From Mya arenaria (lineage: Eukaryota > Mollusca > Bivalvia > Myida > Myidae): DNA of 64,000 nucleotides. Positions 44,750 to 55,267 of the stretch are shown here, piece by piece; the first letter of the stretch is position 1; each line of letters opens with the position of its first letter. Made by a program: the position numbers and the translations under genes. The stretch is taken from positions 248,001 through 312,000 of the forward strand of contig NC_069125.1 in assembly GCF_026914265.1 (NCBI RefSeq), in the 5' to 3' direction. The notes below the pieces were generated by a model. It made no database searches and had not been told where the DNA came from. It saw nothing but the letters and a program-made list of their open reading frames with translations.

Positions 44750-45161
44750 AAAGTATCCATTACTTGTGGTTTGTTTGTGATGGTATCCACAATAGGATCT
44801 TTGGCACAGGTTAATGACACTTATTATTATTCAATAGAAGTTAACCTCGAAATCATCCATTGTAAAATGTGTAAACCTGGCACTTACTGGATTAAACATT
44901 GTACTCAAGACGGTGGCGAGGCAATATGTGAGGACTGTGATGATGGACGGTTTACTGAGAACTACAATCGAGCAATTTATTGTAAAAGGTGTACTGAATG
45001 TACAGGAACTGATCAACCATCGGGTGAAGCTGTGGCAGAGGCATGTACGCGACTTCACGATACGATATGTGAGTGTAAATCTGGGTACTGGAGAGAAGGA
45101 AACGTCGGGGCTTGCCAAAAAGTATTGCCATGTGAGCCCGGATATGGCGTGATGAAATTGG
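44750..45161 (+). CDS. TNF-receptor-superfamily-like protein, exon with leader and cysteine-rich repeats
   Basis: This exon encodes the leader and first extracellular part of a type I receptor that would bind a TNF-like ligand at the cell surface. After the acceptor at 44749 it reads K, then the hydrophobic VSITCGLFVMVSTIGSLA, a likely signal-peptide core cleaved near LAQ-VND. Then come 13 cysteines in TNFR order: CKMCKPGTYW, 'ICEDCDDGRFTENYN', 'YCKRCTEC', 'DTICECKSGYW', 'GACQKVLPCEPGYG'. These are two full cysteine-rich repeats and part of a third. It ends at TTGG|GTATGT, phase 1. The initiator Met must lie in an upstream exon, because the frame reaches a stop at 44681 without an ATG. An internal ATG at 44780 would lose half the leader. 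Spliced total from here is 942 nt including the stop, 313 residues. No gene name is assigned: invertebrate TNFRs are not one-to-one with vertebrate ones. Confidence 0.85.
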
Positions 45162-45322
45162 GTATGTTGGTTTGCATTTACCTCAATATGAGAGACTATT
45201 ATTAATAACATGACACTTACATAATCAATGAGAATCGAGGAAGTATTTTCGAATTTCCTTATTAAAGCACGATATTTTACCAATCTTCATTCAACATCAT
45301 AATAAATTAAGATGGTGTAAAG

Positions 45323-46180
45323 TAGTGATGAAACGATTATCAAGTACAATCGTTAAATGGTCGCTGACAATGCTATATGTCGGCGACAATCGATAGTGGT
45401 TGTCCAAAATCGATGTCGCTAATGTTACTTCTGGTAACTACGTATTTTTTTGTTTTGTGGTAAAGGTCGAGTAAATGTATTTTTTTCTTTCAGATAAATT
45501 CTCGCCGAGTTCATTTAAACAAGGGAGGTCACTCTCTTACACAAATGCGGTGAATGTTAACATTTTTGCTTAAAAACTTACAACCTCTCCCAAAATAACA
45601 AATTAATCTTAATTGTGTATATATTTCATAAAAAAATCATCAATAACCTGTCTCTATGATAGTGGGTGCGGTCTTTCCTGTAAATACTGGGGATCCCGGC
45701 ATGATGCATTCTGTTTTTAAAACCGTTTTTGGTTTGGTTTTAATTAACTAAATTACTTTTTTGTTGAAAGTCTTATAAAATTAATATGTTCCAATTAAAT
45801 GTTAAATTTAACAGGTTCACAAAAAATAAATATGCATTGACATGAATAAAATATTAACATGTTCCAATGTGCATCATTTTGTAGAATAATGTGCCATTAT
45901 TAAGTATGTGTTGTGTTGTAATGTTGTTGTTTTTTCGTTGTTAAAAGACAGAAAGGGGTAACCGTTATGGAAATTTACTTTTTGTTGCAAAAAGCATGTC
46001 TATAGCATCACACGTACTGAATCAAGATTTAACCATTTAAATTTTCGAGATATTATGTATAAATAATGTATTCCTTACTGATATTATGGACTTCCGATTA
46101 TTGTCCGATAGTAAATCGAAATGCTTGGTCCGATTCAATTCGATAATCGATAGCAAATGGAGTCTGATTTTCAAACACTA
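45323..46180. mobile_element. Non-autonomous hAT-like element with 8-bp target duplication
   Basis: GTGTAAAG is present at 45315-45322 and 46181-46188. The element starts TAGTGATGAAACGATTATC and ends GATTTTCAAACACTA, imperfect inverted ends. Inner 'gacaatcgatagt' and 'gataatcgatagc' motifs are near both ends. Eight-bp duplications and TAG(T/G)G-type ends fit hAT. No transposase is encoded in the 858 bp. Confidence 0.75.
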
Positions 46181-46189
46181 GTGTAAAGC

Positions 46190-46610
46190 TTTGGGGATAA
46201 TTATCCCACGCCTTTAAAAAGGTGAGGGGATATAGTAATGGTAGGCGCGCTTCCGTGCGTGTGTGCGTCCGTCCGTCCCACATTCATTTCTTTGCATCTC
46301 CTCTTACATTTTTTATGTGATTTCTACCAAACTTTCACAGGTTGATGATCATAAAGTGAAGCAGCGCATTTTGTCGGCCTTTCCCGAATCGACCATTTTT
46401 GAAAGAATTATTGCCCTTTGCTTATTTTACATTTAAAATTGGTTTCTTCGCAACTCCTCCTTTGTTTTTCATGCCATTTCTACCAAACTTTCACAGATTG
46501 ATGATCCTAAAGTGAAGCAGCGCATATTGTCGGGCTTTCCTGATTTGACCATTTTTGAAAGAGTTATTGCCCTTTGCTTATTACAATTACGACGGTAACG
46601 AGCGATACGT
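46190..46610. repeat. Tandem-core repeat, two units of about 175 bp
   Basis: Starts with GGGGATAATTATCCCACGCC and a GCGTGTGTGCGTCCGTCC stretch. Two units follow, each with CTACCAAACTTTCACAG, 'ttgatgatc.taaagtgaagcagcgca' and 'ttattgccctttgctta'. The layout is like the other tandem-core families, but a 3' end was not identified. The - strand frame at 46098-46283 is a shadow. Confidence 0.7.
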
Positions 46611-48734
46611 GTATTTTCAAACCATTTTTTTTCAAACCATTTCAAATGATTTGGTTAAGTGCATTTAGATTACTCCCTTCTTCTACATCAAATTATTGAT
46701 ATATATATCACACATTCAGCCAAAAAAGGTAGAATAGTCCACAGATTACCACAAACACACTTACCACTGTTTTGTCCCATTTTAGGTCGCAAAATTCAAC
46801 AATTTCTGTAACACAAATTCCAAATAAAAAAAAATAAAAAAATCGGTATTTGTTATAAGTTATGTTTATTTATCTCTCTGATCTATTTGTAACATACTTA
46901 TCTAATGTAGGATGGACTAATAGTATTCATTAACTAAAATTAAAAAAACAAAGTTGTGGAATACCCAATTTTTCACCACAAGTGTGGAATAAGCCTCTAA
47001 ACAACATAACTATGGCGGAATATATTTTTTTTTAGTTTTGCCCTTTGTTCATGTTGATAGTTATGTTTCGTCCAGATCGTAATTCAAAAGGTCCTTCGTG
47101 GTATTGACATCAAATTCCACATACAGCTATGTCTTACTGAAGGTAAGTGCAGTACACAGAAACCATAACACTGCATGTGGTATTAGTTTTAATAAATGCC
47201 TTTATTCAAGTGTAGTGCACAGAAACCATAACTCTGCATGCTGTATCGAGTTTTGGTTGAAAATACTTTGGGAAAGTGCATTGCGCAGGAACCACACCTC
47301 TAGCTGCAATATGTTTTTAATAATTGCCCTCGTTGTTTATATTATTATGCCTTATTTTTGCCAGGAGCTTAACTCCAAAAGTAATATACTTGAAAAAATG
47401 GAATCCACACGGGTGTGTCACAATCAGATGTACAAACTATGTTTCACATGGGGCTATTTTTCAGATTCTTTTGATTAGTGAGATAATCATTTTTTTGGAA
47501 GCCCAAATAATGATATTATATGAAAAAAATTCAAAATGCTTACAGGGTTTCATTAATTTTGCATTTCAAACATTGTACATTAGAGAGAAAAAAACAAATT
47601 ACTTACAATTCTATAACCCTACTTTGATAATATTTTATCATTCATTATGGCGTCAAATGGTTCTTATCGTAACATCAGTATGTAAAGCTACGAGACGGAA
47701 AGCAGAATTACATTGCCTTCATTTTTTGTTCTTTGAAAAAATCACAATTGCTCACATTTGTCTCCGTTTGAATAAAACTGTCATCTTTCAGTTGTCTTAA
47801 TCCATTCAGAATTGTCTGTATAGCTGTTAAAGTCACACTTTTGGACAGGCTTTTTAATTCTCTTTAAAATGATATATATATTTATTATCCTAAGATGAAT
47901 AGTTACAAAAATTTTGCCATTTGAAATGATTTATTTTTCCATTGGATTTTGTCTACAGATAGGACATTTTAACATGCATGCAAACTTGAGATAATATTAG
48001 GATATAAATTGTCAATAATAACAAATAAAATTCTTAATAAATTTATTGAATGAACAAAGAACCAGAAAAAAATACAAATATGAAGTTGTAACTCAACTTA
48101 AAAGAAAAAAGAACAGGACACATTAACAAATTATAGAGCAAACAGAACTACATTGCTAAAAAAACTTCTGTATCCTTCAACAATTCTACAGTTTGGCAAT
48201 ATTAACTTACATTTATGGGTAGGAGTTTCAATTTTTTTTCAAAAGGTGTATATATATATATGTATAATTTTATGTCAAATTGAAATAGAATTATCGCATT
48301 TAAAGGTCAGTTATGTTTTCATATGTCTACGGATGGGACATTTTAATTTATATATATGTAAATTTTCATTTTTTTTTTGTAACATTATATACATTTGATT
48401 CTGTAAGGTATTGAATAAATGATCTACTATATCTGTCTACAGACAGGACAATTGTGAGTTTAGGTATAACATTAAGATATTTATCATTTACAGAAATAAG
48501 CATTTATTTTCACAATGCCTCTTATGCCAAAGTAAACATGAAAAGAGGTTAATTGCAGCTATTTCATCACATAAAAATATTTTAGCATGTTACATGATAT
48601 AAAATTTATAAACCAAAATTATATGTTATTTGAAAGTCAAAAGAAAGATCCAAATTGAAATAGTTAATTGTAAGATAGGGACAGTTCAAAGAACATTTAA
48701 CATTATTTGCTGCATGATATGTCAGTAACCCATC

Positions 48735-49760
48735 AATATGCTGAATATAAAGTGGCTGCCAACTGTTAACTGGCTACAAACTGTTAAGTGGCAGCCATAC
48801 ATAAGGTGTCTGCGGAAGGGCAAGCTAGGCTTTATATGGCTGAATATAAAGTAGGGATGCAAACTAATGGCAAAATTGATATTCGAATATTCGGTTATTC
48901 TTTTGAACGAATATTCGATTACCAAAATACATCTTTTGAAAGTTGAAGTAAACTATTAAAATGTTTGCTATTTTAATAGCTGGAGCATTTTAGCTCTACT
49001 TTGTCATAACCACTACGCACGGCGGACCCTAAATTTCACCAAATAAGACTCTGAAATTCCTTATTTCAGAAAGACAAAAAGTAATACTTTATGAACAAAG
49101 AAAAAAACAACTTTTAAATTATTTCCTCTACCTTCATATTTCTAAACAACATGAACTTAAATGGATTTCTGGTCAATTGGCGTTATGCGCCAATGGAGGG
49201 TCTTTCCGTAGGATGAGCAGCCTCGTTCTGGGATTGACCTCTACTAAAAGAAACTATGGAAAAACCAAACCAACTTGGGGACTAGTTTATTTCTTAATTG
49301 GTAGAGGCAATTTACCGAAAATAATTGTGAGTTTTTGTGTCACTTGTCTTACAGCCAGTTTTTGTAAAATCACGGGGACTTTTTATAGTACCAGCAGATA
49401 TGTCCCTAAATGATATATGACACGTGTTTAGTGTATTGCCATCACATTCACACCTCAGGCACTTTGGGCCAATTGTTGTAAAAACAAGACAAACGAATCT
49501 TAAACACAATAACATAGTTGTAGGCAAAATATTTATTATTGTATTTATTCAACAACAAAACTTCGAATATTCGAATACCGATTTTGACATTCCAATACCA
49601 AACATTTGATCGAATATTCTAATATTCGAATATTCGTTTGCATCCCTAATATAAAGTGAATGCCAATTGTTAACTGGCTACCAACTGTAAACTGGCTACA
49701 AGCTGTTAAGTGGCTGCCAACTGTTAACTGGCTACAAACTGTAAGGTTGCAGCTATACAT
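48735..49760. repeat. Short tandem repeat 'ctgccaactgttaactggctacaa' interrupted by the hAT-like element
   Basis: About 20-24 bp units with AACTGTTAACTGGCTACA recur at 48755-48800 and 49668-49745. The two parts were contiguous before insertion at the ATATAAAG site. The overlapping frames at 49545-49890 are shadows. Confidence 0.8.
48852..49648. mobile_element. Non-autonomous hAT-like element with 8-bp target duplication
   Basis: ATATAAAG is present at 48844-48851 and 49649-49656. The terminal inverted repeats are TAGGGATGCAAAC and GTTTGCATCCCTA (exact), followed inward by GAATATTCG motifs. TAGGGATG-type termini with 8-bp duplications are classical for hAT. The 797-bp interior has only short frames (49177-49413, 49424-49609) without a recognisable transposase domain. 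Confidence 0.85.
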
Positions 49761-49795
49761 AAGGTTTAACCCTAACCCTTTAGTGTCAGCATTTC

Positions 49796-49978
49796 CCTGT
49801 TTTGCAAAGGCCACGGTTAAGAAAATTGCCCCTGTTTCGAAAAGGCCACCGTTAAGCAAATTGCCCCTGTTTCGTAAAGGCCACCGTTAAGCAAATTGCC
49901 CATGTTTCGCAAAGGCCACCTTTAAGCAAATTGCCCCTGTTTCGCAAAGGTCACCATTGAACAAAATGCCACTATTCA
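49796..49978. repeat. 35-bp tandem repeat, about five units
   Basis: Units of the form CCTGTTTCGCAAAGGCCACC, then GTTAAGCAAATTGC, begin at 49796, 49831, 49866, 49901 and 49936, exactly 35 bp apart. Confidence 0.95.
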
Positions 49979-50089
49979 TCAAATGCCATTGTAGATCAAA
50001 TTGACAAACACTGAGCCATGTCCTATCACAGCTTCGCAGACAGCCTTACAGTCACACACAGACAGACAGACAACAGACTGACAGACAGT

Positions 50090-50180
50090 ACAGAAACAAG
50101 CTCAGTAGCAAACAGTTTAAACTTAAACCCGGTTTAATGGCACTGGGTAAAAGCCAAAGACATAAAATCACAAACAAGCC
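50090..50180 (+). repeat. Dispersed repeat with 'aacccggtttaatggcac' core (copy 2 of 3)
   Basis: Contains ACAGAAACAAGCTCAGTAGC and 'taaacccggtttaatggcactggg' as in copy 1 (11486) and copy 3 (53703). A short GACAGACAGACA tract precedes it at 50061. Confidence 0.7.
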
Positions 50181-51892
50181 TACTTGCAAGTCACCTCTTT
50201 TTCCTTTTAGGCTTAATTTGTGGTTCTAATGTTTATTTTTTTGCTTTTTCTTCGAAGATCCATTTCAAAGAATTAGACTGTTACTCCTGCATTGGAATAA
50301 AACCAATGTAATATTATGTTATGCATTTTTGTCTTGTCCGTAGACTAATTTGTTAGGTAGAGTGAATTAATATTTAAGTTCAATTACTATATTTCGAATG
50401 ATACTTTCTTTATCCATCCGTTTCTTTAGTTAATTAGACATCATTCTTGAATAAGACACACATGACACAACTAGTTACAGAAATCTAAAATGAATTTATT
50501 AAATACATCTTGGGAAATGATTATATAAAATATTACTTTTGGCAATATTTGAATAATTTGTTTTTGTTTTTTTTGGACCAAACCATAATCATATATTCCA
50601 AAAATATCTAAAATCATTTGCTCAGAGTAATACAATGATCTCAGAATTGATTTTACATGTGTCTACGGACTGGACATGTGTCTACGGACAAGACATTTCT
50701 GTTAATGTACGTTATGAAAATCAAGTATAAAATACATTTTGATATCCATTTTGATATTATAGTTACATCAAAGGCTGGTGTATCTGTTGCCATAATTTGT
50801 TGCTATATAACTATTTGCAACATTGATATAGTGTAGGTCTACGGACAAGACAATTTTTTTGCTGTTTGGTGTCAACGAACTTGCTCTTGAGGCAGTTTAG
50901 TAATCCTTTGAACCACCATAAAAAATGGATTGAAAACTTTGTATACTTGTCTTCCTTGATTAAAAAAAACTGAAAATAACAGTATTCTGATATTCATTAA
51001 TCAATATTAATTCAAATAAAGAAAGTAAGCCAGCAAAAGTGATTTTGTATAACGAAATAGTGATCTTGGATATTTTGTCATAAAACAGAAATTGCTCAGC
51101 GTATCTCAAAAAAATAACCTGCAAAAGAAAGAGGAATAATTTATCTCAATTATAAAACACATTCTTATAGAATAAAATAGTAAATGCATACTGAATTTAT
51201 TTCTGCAAAAAAAGAAAATTTCAAATGAAAAATCATATTGGACATTTTAGCCCAATTTTTGGATTAAGATAAGCTCCGATATATTTTTTAAAGCAAATAC
51301 TATCTTCATAGAACTTCTTTACGGATAAATCACTATGTTGTGATAAAGTTGAGCCTTGGAATATGAATATTTCTGTAATTGTATGTTAGAAACTATCACA
51401 TAACAGAGTGTAGGTAAAAGATGGACATCTGATTGTGACACACCCGACAGGAATCATTATTTTGGCTGCAATATTGTTTTTGGTATCTCCGTCTGTTTAT
51501 TTTAACACTTAATCTCGTCCTGAGCATTTCTTCCAAAGTGTTAGAGGTATTGGATTCAATCTTCATAAACATATCTTACTGACGAGAAGTGCACAAGAAC
51601 TATAGCCGATATTTTGTTGCTGCATGTATTTCTAAAATGAAAGTACCTGAATTAATGATTGTTTCACTTTAGGCACAGTACTGACTAGCAACTAACCACA
51701 TAACAGTTAATTAAATACCAGAAAATCCTGGACTCAATTTCTTATCTTTAATAATCGTCTGTTCAATTTCACGTCTTTGACAAAATGTGTAGGACGTACT
51801 GTACTTCATTCGGCGGGGGATGTAGTAGTGTATTACTGCCTTGTTGAATAATAAAATAGGGCAAAGTTCAAGCTCATCTTCACTACTTACAG

Positions 51893-52057
51893 GGGACAGT
51901 CACAATGATACAACATGCGAGAGATGTGTAAACGGGAAGACCTTCTCCAACATCAGTTCCAAGGTGACGCCATGTCAGAACTGTTCACTCTGTCTGGAGG
52001 GATGGGTGCAAAAAACTCCATGTAACGAATTTGAGGACACTGTGTGTATTCCAAAAG
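51893..52057 (+). CDS. TNFR-like gene, further cysteine-rich repeat exon
   Basis: Phase 1 on both sides, 165 nt. With the split Gly it reads GDSHNDTTCERCVNGKTFSN, then 'TPCQNCSLCLEGW', 'TPCNEFEDTVCIPKG'. Seven cysteines follow the TNFR repeat pattern (C-x2-C, C-x2-C-x2-C, C, C), with the usual DT-C start and end. The acceptor is CTACTTACAG and the donor AAAAG|GTGATT. A symmetric phase-1 exon can be duplicated without breaking frame, and the next exon shows this has happened. Confidence 0.85.
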
Positions 52058-54203
52058 GTGATTTATTATTGTAAAAATTAACGGTTTTTAAATTTATAAG
52101 CTAGTCTGCTGTTCAAAGAAAATCATTTTAGTTTTATCTCACCTTAGATTTCATTGTCATGTGTGCTTTGTCAGAACTTTAAGCGTAGCAATAACTCAAA
52201 ACCGTACGAGGACTTGGTACACATGATGCCAGGGATAAAACGCTCATGTATACATACCATGTTTTGCTAAACCTATAAGAAGGCTTCAATGATATTTTGG
52301 TTATCACTCTTGTTAGATTCAATTGGAAACTGAATTGTCATTCTCACTATTTTTTTAATTGGGTGGCAGAAACAATCAGAAATGGTTGTGACCTTTTTAA
52401 TCTTCCTTTTTGATGCTTTAATTTCGAGTTAAAAACGACTGCTTATGTCATCTCTATTGATATCAGCGATGGTAAGATTAAGCCCTTTAAGCTCATTGGT
52501 AAAATCAAGCAAGGGCATATTTGGCACCCAACAGTTGTCCTCCGTTTATCATGTGCTTTTAACCAACAATAAGAACTCTTAATATTCCTATGTCTGCCTT
52601 CTTTAACCGAGCGCCAGTCAACAACATATTTTTAACGTCCTCAGTGCGACGTGGTTGTAGATAGGTTTGACTCCGCACCAAAGAGGCGGTCTGAGCCATA
52701 TTTTAACTCCTTGAACTACTGTGTACATTTCTCAGAATATATCAAGAGTATGTGTTGTTCTGTTTCTAGTTAATTATGACACGTATGTGACCTTTATTGG
52801 ATTTTTTGTGAGTATTTATGAATTTTAATGCCCACTTGAAGATGCCTGATAGAGATTACCGGTAGATTACATTGTACTTAATAATACAAAATCAATATTT
52901 TTTTATCAAGTCTCTGAAATTATTGTAAAACAATATGAAATAATAAATAAATTGGTCTAAAATCCCAGTATTGGTTCCTGTCCTGAAGCAATGTTTACGA
53001 ACAGTCTCAATGGAAGAAAATGAGTATTTGAAATAAAATTACAGTTTTTATACTTCTGAGTCTGATCATGGACTAAGACTACAGACTGTTCGTAATCATT
53101 GGTCCTGTGCTAGAGCGTGATAGCTCCTCGATTTTTTCACAATATATGAATGAAATAAAATGCGTTTGCTACGGATTCTTGACGGTAGGGTTTGAAAAAA
53201 TGCTACTTGATTTAATCTACTGTTGAATAATGATACAAATTACTCGAAAGTATTTAAACCATACATGATTTTGCGAGTGATTAAGTACAATTTAATCGGT
53301 CGTATTTCTAATAAAAATGTAATATCATATTCTTAATTCTTTTTAAATGGTTGAAGTGTATCAGATATATTCGTACTATATTTGGAAATGAGTGCATACA
53401 TAGCATGCGCATGTAAAAAAGAAGCACGGCAATCCATCTTTGGTGCATTTAATGTACCACAACCTATGCATAAGCACCATAGACTGATTTTGTGAACACA
53501 AAATCAAACCTAGTGCACCAAGATTAAGAATAGCAGTTGGAAAAGAGACAACGCTTTGTCAATAACAAGCTATGTGCAAAAATGGCAAGAAAATTTAATA
53601 GAAATCCTGATTTGTTCCTTGTCAACACTAAACTCTAGCAAGTGATGAAAGTTGTATGCGATTTTATTCAGAAACTTGCATTTAAAACAATATTTATATG
53701 AAAAACTACAGAAACAAGCTCAGTAGCCAAACGTTTATACATAAACCCCGTTTAATGGGACAGGGTGGACGCCAAAGACATAGAACACAAAAACAAAAAA
53801 TTACAAACATTTAAAACAACACATAGTTAATCCTATTTGGAAAAACTAAGCCCAAATATATATATATATATAAACCAAGTTGCAAATGAAAAGCTACAGA
53901 CCATCTGACCATTAACTTTCACTTCCAACTTATTTGCATCACAGTGGCAGATGCATTGGAGCATTTTCAAAGCATATAAAATGTTGTTGATTCAATGATT
54001 GCCTGTTTTTAATGGTGATTAGATGATAGTTTAATTTTCTTTCAGTATATATCATCTTCAGGTTTTCATATATTGTATTGGTTTGCAAAGTCTTGACTGT
54101 GTCATGGATGGAAACTAAAGTGGAGTATTAGATTTTCTTTTGCAAAATTAGAGCAATCTCAATGATAATTATTTTTGTTGAACTTAATGTGCACTTCTTA
54201 CAG
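52058..54203 (+). other. Intron of the TNFR-like gene
   Basis: The donor side (about 52190-52340) resembles the start of the following intron (about 54330-54470), sharing 'tggtacacatg.tgcca' and a downstream 'acat.catg..tataca' stretch, so the exon duplication included flanking intron. A copy of the dispersed repeat lies at 53703-53830. Nothing else is recognised. Confidence 0.6.
53703..53830 (+). repeat. Dispersed repeat with 'aacccggtttaatggcac' core (copy 3 of 3)
   Basis: Contains ACAGAAACAAGCTCAGTAGC and 'cataaaccccgtttaatggga', then 'gccaaagacatagaacacaa', matching 11486-11600. A short (TA)n run follows at 53857. Confidence 0.7.
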
Positions 54204-54281
54204 CGGGCAGTCACAAAAGTACAACAGTTTATGGGAATACCTTCTCCGACATCAGTACCGATCAAAATCAAAATCCAGAAG
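54204..54281 (+). CDS. TNFR-like gene, cysteine-free exon derived from the preceding repeat exon
   Basis: A 78-nt phase-1/phase-1 exon reading AGSHKSTTVYGNTFSDISTD, then QNQNPE. The first part aligns with GDSHNDTTC...GKTFSNIS of the exon at 51893, at DNA level too (CAGTCACAA.A.TACAAC, ACCTTCTCC.ACATCAGT). All cysteines are lost and the second half is replaced by a short Asn/Gln-rich segment. In the protein it would be a stalk between the last cysteine-rich repeat and the membrane. The acceptor is CTTCTTACAG and the donor GAAG|GTGATT. It could be alternatively included, since skipping it keeps the frame. Confidence 0.7.
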
Positions 54282-54771
54282 GTGATTATTGCGGTATTTT
54301 TAAACCTTTGATGTTAGGTGTCACCGATAAGTGCGTTGAGAAAAACATCCACCGTGGCCATTGACACCGTGGGAAAACTTAGTACACATGGTGCCAAAAC
54401 ATTCATATATAAAAACGGTCCATATTTTTGTTTGCTTTCAATAATTCCCTTTAAATAAGTTGAGCGTTGGAATTCGCTATGCATCGCTCCTGTTCTGAAC
54501 TCTAAAGCTGCCTGAAATTACCATTGTTTTTACGCTGGCGAGTTCCCAAAATGTTTTGAACAGTTTTAAGCTGTATAATGATCTAAGACGCATAGCCCTT
54601 TTATTGAGGATGCAGAAGTGGCAAAGTTTTTCCTTCAAAGCTGTTGTCAGGAAAATAGCTAATTTTAGCTTAGGAATATTCAACCATTTGTAAAATAAAA
54701 ATATTCCTATAAAACCAATTAATTTATCTATTTAAAAATGTATGTCCATAAATAACTCATTTTTTTTGCAG

Positions 54772-54892
54772 ATTTAAAGAATGCCAGCGTTTATGTCATT
54801 GTGGGAGTGGGCTGTGGCGTAATATTTATGATACTGGGTGTCATTATTGTATGCTACCGTCGGAAAAACAAACTTCAACAGTCACCTTGCTG
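54772..54892 (+). CDS. TNFR-like gene, transmembrane exon
   Basis: Follows the acceptor TTTTTTTGCAG, phase 1 in and phase 2 out (donor TGCTG|GTACTG). It reads DLKNASVYVIVGVGCGVIFM, then ILGVIIVCYRRKNKLQQSPC. The hydrophobic span of about 23 residues is followed by the basic stop-transfer RRKNK, so the N-terminus is outside. If this donor is not used, the frame ends seven codons later at TAG (54907-54909), giving a receptor with almost no tail. That is a possible alternative form. Confidence 0.85.
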
Positions 54893-55190
54893 GTACTGGT
54901 CTTCCTAGATAGTGTTTACCATATTCATGTAATGCACAATTTACTTTATACTCAGACAATGCCCAGTGAGATTATCGAAATAATATGAACAGCTTTTTTC
55001 ATATCAGAATCGAATCAATTATGTGTGTGTTTTTCATGTTGTTCCTTTCATACTACTAGATTTCAAAAATAGTTTGTGATAATATGGTAACTCCGAAACT
55101 TTTTAACGTAGACTGGTAGGACATTGTTTAAATCAATACTGCAAGACCCATGGACGTCACCTTACTCAACACATGCATGTGGCCTTTCAG

Positions 55191-55267
55191 GGGTTCCAAC
55201 TCGCATGGTGAGGAAGAAGACAGCCAACAACATCCATCCACTTCATGTGAGATGGATCTGTTAAATG
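55191..55267 (+). CDS. TNFR-like gene, cytoplasmic tail exon 1
   Basis: Phase 2 in and phase 1 out. The joined Trp codon is followed by GSNSHGEEEDSQQHPSTSCE, then MDLLN. Only this phase is open through the exon; the other two hit stops. The acceptor is GGCCTTTCAG and the donor AATG|GTAAGT. The segment is acidic and Ser/Gln-rich. The PSTSCE stretch is worth comparing with TRAF-binding motifs, but a consensus is not clear. The diverged copy at 9101-9197 encodes a related sequence. Confidence 0.75.

Larger units (their letters stand above)
47407..51449. mobile_element. 4-kb DNA element with 21-bp perfect terminal inverted repeats and a repeated 'gtctacggacaggacattt' motif
   Basis: CGGGTGTGTCACAATCAGAT(G) at 47410-47430 is the exact reverse complement of 51426-51446. 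GGAATC flanks both sides (47400-47405, 51450-51455), a likely 6-bp or longer target duplication. Inside, GTCTAC(A/G)GA(C/T)..GACATTTT-type motifs recur at about 47955, 48325, 48434, 50331 (inverted), 50660, 50678 and 50839, near the two ends, as expected for transposase-binding subterminal repeats. No transposase frame is evident. It is nested in an older dispersed tandem repeat and is itself interrupted by a hAT-like element. Confidence 0.65.
45162..51892 (+). other. 6.7-kb intron of the TNFR-like gene, mostly transposons
   Basis: Bounded by a GTATGT donor and an ACTACTTACAG acceptor. It contains a hAT-like element (45323-46180), a two-unit tandem repeat (46190-46610), old dispersed repeat units (47095-47400, 51456-51610) and a 4-kb inverted-repeat element (47407-51449) with its own insertions. 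The + strand frames at 47098-47800 are AT-rich chance frames. Confidence 0.7.

Noticed and set aside
44831..45283. 150-codon - strand frame over the TNFR-like exon
   Set aside because: Antisense shadow. The + strand has the cysteine pattern, splice sites and continuing exons.
47098..47800. 126- and 158-codon + strand frames
   Set aside because: AT-driven hydrophobic frames inside the receptor intron, spanning a repeat and the end of the 4-kb element. No domain and no splice logic.
49741..49785. Telomere-like AACCCTAACCCT
   Set aside because: Only two units, inside a transposon-rich intron. Not a telomeric tract.
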